From contig JAMCXP010000006.1 of the NCBI GenBank assembly GCA_023474775.1, forward strand, positions 1 to 17,430: DNA of 17,430 bases, read 5' to 3'. The stretch comes from Candidatus Martarchaeota archaeon. Lineage in GTDB: Archaea; Micrarchaeota; Micrarchaeia; Norongarragalinales; UBA8480. The notes under the pieces are model-generated. The model did not search any database and was not told where the DNA came from. It saw only the letters and a list, made by a program, of their open reading frames with translations. Positions 13,440 through 17,430 of this stretch are shown here, piece after piece. Positions within the stretch are counted from its first letter, which is position 1, and every line of letters begins with the position of its first letter. Position numbers and translations under genes: made by a program.

Positions 13440-14064
13440 TAGGAAATCCTGAATTTTTTAAATTGCTTGAAACAGAAGCGCCCGACCTGTGCGCGGACAG
13501 GCTTGACTATTCACTCAGGGATTTGCATCACCTGAATTTCAAAATCAGTTCAATTATGAATCATTTAACAATTCACAAAGGCGAGTTTGTATTCAACTCC
13601 AAAAAACAAGCGCTGCTTTACGCAAAAAAATATATTTATCTTCAAACAAAATTCTACTCCTCCAAGCAGGACATGGTAAATGTGAAGATGCTTACTACAG
13701 CACTTAAAAGCGCTCTAGACAATAAAATAATATCAAGAAAAGATGTTATCTACGGAGTGGATTATGATTTGATAAAAAAAATAGAAAGCTCAAAAGACGA
13801 TTTTGCAAAAAATCTTCTCAAAATGTTGCGTGAAAAAAACTACGCGGTGATTGATTCACACAAGGGAATAATTCTAAAAGCAAAATTCAGGTATGTTGAC
13901 CCGAAAATATTAGACGGCAATTCAACTTCCAGACTTTCTGAGATTTATCCTTATTATGGGAAAGCAATAGAAAAAGCCAGGAAGAAATGCGCGAAAGGCT
14001 TTGAGGTTAAAATAATATCAAACGGCAAAGTTATTCTATAGTCCTTACAGGTGCGAGGTGGCTT

Positions 14065-14337
14065 TTAGTCTAAATGTTTGCCAAGATTCTCGACATCGCT
14101 TAGAATCATTATTCCTTTTTCTGTTATAGAGTAACCCACTCTTTTTCTCTTTCCATCCATAACAAGCGTTTTGACAAGCGAGTGTTTTATCAGCTCTTTA
14201 AGCCTTTTTGACTTCGCGTCCATATTACCGGAAATCTGCGTGAACGATTTTGAAGAGTCTTTCAAAGAATAAAGAATATCTATAGCGTCTTTTTTTGCCA
14301 CTATCTTTATTTTATTTTCAAGTTCTTTAGTGCTCAT
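14065..14337 (-). CDS. Winged helix-turn-helix transcriptional regulator
   Basis: This 90-residue protein has the layout of a single winged-helix domain of ArsR/HxlR/MarR-like kind. Helix 1 is around AIDILYSLKDSSKSFT. The helix-turn-helix is FTQISGNMDAKSKRLKELIKHSLV, with the recognition helix near AKSKRLKELI. The wing is VMDGKRKRVGYSITEKG, and a terminal helix ILSDVENLGKHL could serve dimerisation. No metal-binding or ligand motif is visible. It faces the HD gene convergently, with 23 bases between the stops. A 7-bp inverted repeat lies 45-64 bases upstream of its start and could be its own operator. Its targets are unknown. Confidence 0.8.
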   Translation of the reverse strand: MSTKELENKIKIVAKKDAIDILYSLKDSSKSFTQISGNMDAKSKRLKELIKHSLVKTLVMDGKRKRVGYSITEKGIMILSDVENLGKHLD

Positions 14338-14381
14338 GCTTTTAAGAATTTATATTCTAATATTTGTAGTTTGCGCATTTA

Positions 14382-14401
14382 AATCGTATTTAACTACGAT
14401 T
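14382..14401. promoter_or_regulatory. Inverted repeat upstream of the winged-helix gene
   Basis: AATCGTA (14382-14388) and TACGATT (14395-14401) are exact inverted repeats separated by six bases. The symmetry and position upstream of a winged-helix regulator suit an autoregulatory operator. The rest of 14338-14625 is AT-rich, with T-runs and no further gene that I can support. Confidence 0.35.
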
Positions 14402-14625
14402 AAACGTTATTTATTGCAGGTGTTTTTTTTACAATTTAAAGAAAAAACCCTTTTGTGATGATGTTTTTAAATAGGCTTTGATTTTGATTCGTTGTTCAAA
14501 AACCGGCGATAAGGTTAAAAAACTTAATACTTTAATTTACAAGCACGAATTCAATTTGATTATTGTTTAAATCAATCAATTGAAGTTTTTTAAAAAAAAT
14601 ATTTTCAAAAAAAGTGATTTATTAA

Positions 14626-14739
14626 GTGGGATCCAGACCTAGAAAATGGAAGAAGAAGGGCCAGATGCGCTGGAAGTGGATTAGAAAAAGAAGAAGAAGA
14701 ATGAAGAGAAAGACAAAGAGAAGGGAAGGCAAGCTCTAA
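14626..14739 (+). CDS. rpl41e: 50S ribosomal protein eL41
   Basis: This tiny, extremely basic protein sits in the intersubunit bridge region of archaeal and eukaryotic ribosomes. From the GTG at 14626 it has 37 residues: GSRPRKWKKKGQ, then MRWKWIRKRRRRMKRK, then TKRREGKL. The KWKKKGxMRWKWIxKRxRR pattern is the signature of archaeal eL41, and 37 residues fits the archaeal form as I know it. The shorter eukaryotic-type start would be the ATG at 14665 (24 residues), but the residues before it match the archaeal family too. A TATA-like region at about 14586-14600 lies 25-30 bases before the GTG, so the mRNA may be leaderless. Its stop overlaps the stop of the convergent bud32 by four bases. Confidence 0.87.
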   Translation: MGSRPRKWKKKGQMRWKWIRKRRRRMKRKTKRREGKL

Positions 14740-15329
14740 ACCATTTTCCTTGCAACGTACCTTCCTCTTTTTTCGATTTCGTTCATTTTTTTAACGACGC
14801 TTGAAGCGTTTTTTTTAATTTTAGAGTACGCGCCAGCGAACGCCTTAAAACCCTTGGCATCAACGCTCTTCTTGAAAAGAAGAAGATCAGTAGCCTGCTC
14901 TTCAAGAACGCTTGAAAACTCGCTCAGGCCGAAGTCTATGACGTAAACATTTCCTTTTGAAACAATGAGATTAGAAGTGGTGAAATCGCCGTGCACTACT
15001 CCGCTTTCATGCATCAAAGCCAATTGTTTTCCTGTTTTTTTAAAAAAATCTTTTTCGAGCTTTAAGCTTCTTGCAAGCCTTCCATTGATAAAAGTGAAAA
15101 AAATAGAAAAATCGTCAGGATCGCAGAATCTAAGCTCCGGGCAATTGACGCCTGAAATAAATAAGCTTGAAAGTATCCTGGCCTCTTTTTTAGTCCTCTC
15201 TCTTCTTATTTTATCGTCAAGCTCTTTTACCCTGTAGTTTTTTTTGATTCTCTTTTTAATCAACACCTTCTCTCCCCAAAGTTTTGACTCGTATATTCTA
15301 GCTTCAGCGCCCTCTCCGACAAGCTTCAA
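14736..15329 (-). CDS. bud32: KEOPS complex kinase/ATPase Bud32
   Basis: Bud32 is the small RIO-like kinase of the KEOPS complex, which together with Kae1 installs threonylcarbamoyl-adenosine (t6A) at position 37 of ANN-decoding tRNAs. It begins with the family's MKLVGEGAEARIYE (1-14). The ATP-binding lysine is in VLIKKRI (about K25), with Glu49 in helix C. The catalytic loop is HGDFTTSNLIV (113-123), and the metal-binding aspartate is in VIDFGLSE (130-137). The length of 197 residues is typical for a stand-alone archaeal Bud32. The start is a TTG at 15329; no ATG fits the conserved N-terminus, and AGGCGG a few bases upstream may serve as ribosome binding site. It follows sua5 by only 9 bases, making a t6A operon. 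Kae1 itself is not in the window. Confidence 0.93.
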   Translation of the reverse strand: MKLVGEGAEARIYESKLWGEKVLIKKRIKKNYRVKELDDKIRRERTKKEARILSSLFISGVNCPELRFCDPDDFSIFFTFINGRLARSLKLEKDFFKKTGKQLALMHESGVVHGDFTTSNLIVSKGNVYVIDFGLSEFSSVLEEQATDLLLFKKSVDAKGFKAFAGAYSKIKKNASSVVKKMNEIEKRGRYVARKMV

Positions 15330-15338
15330 AATAACCGC

Positions 15339-15989
15339 CTATTTTACAAAACCAGCTCTTTTCAGCTGATAAATTATCTCAGAAAACGAAACAGGTCCCT
15401 GTCTTAAAAGAACCGGAGGATTTTTTCTAACATCAACCATTGTTGAAGGGATTATTGGCGGAAGGTTGCCTGAAAGTACTATCATGTCTACCTTTCCTGA
15501 GAAATTCCTCACAAGTGCGTCTGAATTGTAGATAGGGTCCTCGCCTGAAATATTCGCGCTTGTAGCTGTTAAAGGCAGTTCGCTTTCTTGAGAAACATAC
15601 CTTGCAAAAGGATGACCTGCAATTCTTATGGCAACGCCGTCAATTGAAAGGATATCAGGCGTTGTTGCCTTCTTATCCAGTACTATTGTAACCGGGCCGG
15701 GCATGAAGTTCTTCACTATATTCTCCCCGATTTCATTTAAAATCGCGTAGTCTTTTATCATTCTAACGTCGGCCGCGACCACTGGAACAGGCTTGTCTTT
15801 AGGTCTTTCTTTGATTTTAAAGAGGTTTTCAACTGCTTCTTTGTTGCTTGCGTCAACCGCCAGTGCATAGCAGGTTTCGCTTGGCATCGCTACAATGCCT
15901 CCTTTTTTGATTATCTGTGCTGCTTCGTCCACTTGTTTTGAGAGTTTGTCTCTGTCTTTTAGTTCTAACTGTACTATCTTTGTTTTCAT
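15339..15989 (-). CDS. sua5: Threonylcarbamoyl-AMP synthase (Sua5/YrdC domain)
   Basis: This enzyme makes threonylcarbamoyl-AMP from threonine, bicarbonate and ATP, the first step of t6A synthesis. The YrdC fold is complete: GGIVAMPSETCYALAVDA (30-47) near the N-terminus, the KxR motif KERPKDKP (60-67), MPGPVTIVL in the middle, the TSANISG motif, and STMVDV near the end. With 216 residues it is a YrdC-only form, without the extra Sua5 C-terminal domain. The start is well supported: AAAGGAGGCGAT lies just upstream of the ATG and is an almost perfect Shine-Dalgarno sequence. A TATA-like AT-rich stretch lies about 55-65 bases upstream of the ATG. Bud32, which acts later in the same pathway, follows 9 bases downstream. 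Confidence 0.94.
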   Translation of the reverse strand: MKTKIVQLELKDRDKLSKQVDEAAQIIKKGGIVAMPSETCYALAVDASNKEAVENLFKIKERPKDKPVPVVAADVRMIKDYAILNEIGENIVKNFMPGPVTIVLDKKATTPDILSIDGVAIRIAGHPFARYVSQESELPLTATSANISGEDPIYNSDALVRNFSGKVDMIVLSGNLPPIIPSTMVDVRKNPPVLLRQGPVSFSEIIYQLKRAGFVK

Positions 15990-16058
15990 TCATCATCGCC
16001 TCCTTTGAGCTTCCAATCCCTTCTGATAAAAGCCTTGATAAGAATTTAAAAAGAAAAT

Positions 16059-16107
16059 TTTAAAACACTTTCCTTTAAAGCAGTTTTGCACTTAAAGTGT
16101 TTGTTTT
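16059..16107 (-). promoter_or_regulatory. Upstream region of sua5 with a motif pair shared with 9175-9212
   Basis: TTTAAAACACTTTCC (16059-16073) is identical to 9175-9189. TAAAGTGTTTGTTTT (16093-16107) is the reverse complement of 9198-9212. The ACACTTT core therefore appears in inverted orientation here and in tandem at the other locus. CACTT-A-AAGTG at 16090-16100 is itself a perfect inverted repeat, as expected of a dimeric regulator site. Confidence 0.45.
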
Positions 16108-16152
16108 TAACTACTTTGTGCAAAGAGGGGGTTAGTTCATAAACGATTTTTA

Positions 16153-16260
16153 ACGCTGGAGAATGTCAGTAGTTCTTTAATTACAAAAACAACTTAAAGC
16201 GCAAGCTGCATAAAAAGTCAAAAACTGCTTTAAAAGATTTATTTAAAACTTTTGCGCTTT
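16153..16260. repeat. Composite of repeat fragments between sua5 and the pilin-like gene
   Basis: ACGCTGGAGAATG (16153-16165) resembles the 9-mer motif at 3944 and 10384. TTAA-bordered hairpin arms around 16175-16198 and the 17-mer at 16188-16204 match the tnpB 3' end at 5175-5201. AAAGCGCAA (16196-16204) pairs with TTGCGCTTT (16252-16260), which on the minus strand could be a transcript-end hairpin for the pilin-like gene. The combination looks like a small, internally deleted derivative of the tnpB element. No gene is supported in 15990-16313. Confidence 0.35.
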
Positions 16261-16313
16261 GAAAATTCTCTGTAATCACATGAGATTTACGAAAAAGAGG
16301 AGTGGGCATTAAA

Positions 16314-17430
16314 TCAGGCGAAAAACATGTTGAAAATCTTAACTCCTCCTCCGTTGCAGTAATCCTCAAGCAAAACAGCGATTTGGTTGTTCTGGTTGAA
16401 TTTGAAAGCCGTGGTGTTGCTCAAAGCCACCGGTGGAATGCACCACCCGTCACTTAAATTGCATCCCAAACAAGTTCTGTAAAGACTTTGGTTTATGGTT
16501 CCGCTAGTGCCGCCCTTGTAAATCAATTGGTTGTTTACGTAAAAGTAAAAATTATCGTTGACGCAGATATAATTAGGCTCAAGCGTGTTTGAATTGTTGT
16601 ACGTTCCCTCCCCGCCAAGGTAAAGAGTGTGGTTTGAGAAAATAGAACTGACGTAAACCTGTGAGAATAGCCAGCCGTGGGCAAGATAAGAAACATCATT
16701 GTTTTGAACAAGAGTTTGATTGCAGTAAGTTGAATTGAAGCCGTTGCCTGTTAAAACATTCGTGTTGCTGCACCCTGGAGGGATGGTCCAAATCAAGTAG
16801 GTGTTGCTTGAATTGATTATTGAAAAATTGTTTGAAAATAACGGAGGTGTCGCAGGGCACTGGCCTTGAAAAGAGCCTATAGGATTGTTATTCTCTTCGG
16901 TCAGGTAACTCCATCCCGAACCGTTGGAATAATTGGTGCCATACCATGGAAGCTGGACAAAAGAAGCCTGCATGCCCTCATAAACTCCGTTTAAAATTCC
17001 ATTGTCTGAAAGCCCGATTCCATTTAAGCTGTAATCAACTTCAAGAGAAGCGGTGTAACACCCTCCATCAACCTGCTGGCATTTTGAAGTCAAATTGCCT
17101 CCAAGAGTTAACACGGTTAAATTAGAAGTTGAAAGGCTGAGATTTGACGGGATTGAAGCATTTCCGCATAAAACCCCTCCAATTGAAAGCTTTACACTTG
17201 TAATGTTGGCTACAAAGTTTGTCTTCGGCTGCAAAACCAAATAAAACTGGTTTGGGTTGCTTGAATCAGAGCCTGTTAGAATGAAATCAAGAATTTTAAA
17301 CTGGGAGAAGCCGCTGGCTTGCTTTTGGTTTGAAGAGCACCATTTTACAGGATAACTGCTGTAAATAATTATCAAGACTATGACAAGCACCGCGAACACG
17401 AAAGCGTAGAGAACGAGATTTTCTGTTGCG
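16314..17430 (-). CDS. Secreted pilin-like glycoprotein, N-terminus outside the window
   Basis: The frame runs off the right edge, so the start is missing; the GTG at 17399 is internal. The visible N-terminus is ATENLVLYAFVFAVLVIVLI, an acidic-then-hydrophobic arrangement like the mature start of archaeal class III (type IV pilin-like) signal peptides, which PibD/EppA-type prepilin peptidases process. The expected Gly-Gln just before it would lie outside the window. About 340 extracellular residues follow, with many NxS/T glycosylation sequons and about a dozen cysteines, several spaced as pairs (CLGCNLSDGWC), suggesting disulfides. The second half (NDNFYFYVNNQLIYKGG) looks like a beta-sandwich. 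I recognise no named family. It would sit on the cell surface as an assembled or anchored pilin-like subunit. Confidence 0.7.
   Translation of the reverse strand, partial: ATENLVLYAFVFAVLVIVLIIIYSSYPVKWCSSNQKQASGFSQFKILDFILTGSDSSNPNQFYLVLQPKTNFVANITSVKLSIGGVLCGNASIPSNLSLSTSNLTVLTLGGNLTSKCQQVDGGCYTASLEVDYSLNGIGLSDNGILNGVYEGMQASFVQLPWYGTNYSNGSGWSYLTEENNNPIGSFQGQCPATPPLFSNNFSIINSSNTYLIWTIPPGCSNTNVLTGNGFNSTYCNQTLVQNNDVSYLAHGWLFSQVYVSSIFSNHTLYLGGEGTYNNSNTLEPNYICVNDNFYFYVNNQLIYKGGTSGTINQSLYRTCLGCNLSDGWCIPPVALSNTTAFKFNQNNQIAVLLEDYCNGGGVKIFNMFFA

Larger units (their letters stand above)
13049..14041 (+). pseudogene. HD-superfamily phosphohydrolase gene interrupted by an in-frame stop
   Basis: The two readable parts (13049-13321 and 13322-14041) lie in the same frame and together make one HD-domain protein of the dNTPase-like COG1078 kind. 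Part 1 has YSRFEHSVGVMLLLR and the HD signature LLHDISHTAFS. Part 2 begins VFLDYEVQGLQDSLQLKR and has the conserved LETEAPDLCADRLDYSLRDL, whose aspartates complete the metal site. Between them the TAA at 13319-13321 interrupts six codons (L V stop T R V) where the family has a short conserved segment after HTAFS. The stop lies inside a perfect 30-bp inverted repeat (13307-13336 with 13410-13439). The start may be GTG 13049 or ATG 13061; the latter gives MKIKSIYGVF, which fits the family. It sits 7 bases after radC, in the same operon. Without readthrough only an HD fragment would be made. Confidence 0.85.

Noticed and set aside
14455..14461. GTGATGA, a C-box-like sequence suggesting a C/D guide RNA
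   Set aside because: No CTGA D box follows at a suitable distance, and no C'/D' pair is visible.
16181..16369. Minus-strand 62-codon ORF overlapping the end of the pilin-like gene
   Set aside because: It lies over AT-rich repeats and the 3' end of a better gene, with no conserved motif or start signal.

Overview
The window comes from an archaeon with moderately AT-rich DNA. Evidence: a canonical aEF1A-uS10 pair, eL41, a Nop5-type C/D-RNP protein, Hel308, Bud32 with Sua5, an ADP-forming acyl-CoA synthetase alpha subunit, a surface S16-type protease, a pilin-like secreted protein, archaeal TATA boxes about 25-30 bp ahead of several start codons (leaderless style), and two tRNA genes carrying tiny bulge-helix-bulge introns. 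The compact layout, ATGA overlaps, reduced proteins and odd tRNA introns suggest a DPANN-type lineage. That placement is inference.

Layout. 1-681: C-terminal half of an acyl-CoA synthetase alpha subunit, then a T-run and a 390-bp spacer holding an ORF relic. 1070-3869 (+): an unrecognised charged helical protein, a Nop5 that lacks its fibrillarin-binding domain, and an APC permease joined to it by an ATGA overlap. 3870-5363: a frameshifted tnpB (IS200/IS605 family) with repeat motifs around it, followed by gene debris. 5352-9152 (-): uS10, aEF1A, a membrane-anchored S16 protease and a small unknown protein. 9274-10279: intron-bearing tRNA-Gln(CUG), a two-part 2TM/RCK channel-like locus, and convergent intron-bearing tRNA-Gly(UCC). 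10449-14041 (+): hel308, radC and an HD-phosphohydrolase gene broken by an in-frame stop. 14065-14337 (-): a winged-helix regulator. 14626-14739 (+): eL41. 14736-15989 (-): sua5-bud32, both of the tRNA t6A pathway. 16314-17430 (-): a glycoprotein-like secreted protein running off the window.

Themes. Translation and RNA processing dominate (aEF1A, uS10, eL41, Nop5, Sua5, Bud32, two tRNAs). Hel308 and RadC form a DNA-repair pair with overlapping reading frames. The most striking signals are: a perfect 30-bp inverted repeat that appears to have overwritten part of the HD gene and created its stop codon; two mini-introns at non-canonical tRNA positions with the same splice-site grammar; a channel locus split exactly at the pore/RCK boundary; and short repeated motifs placed directly ahead of promoters.
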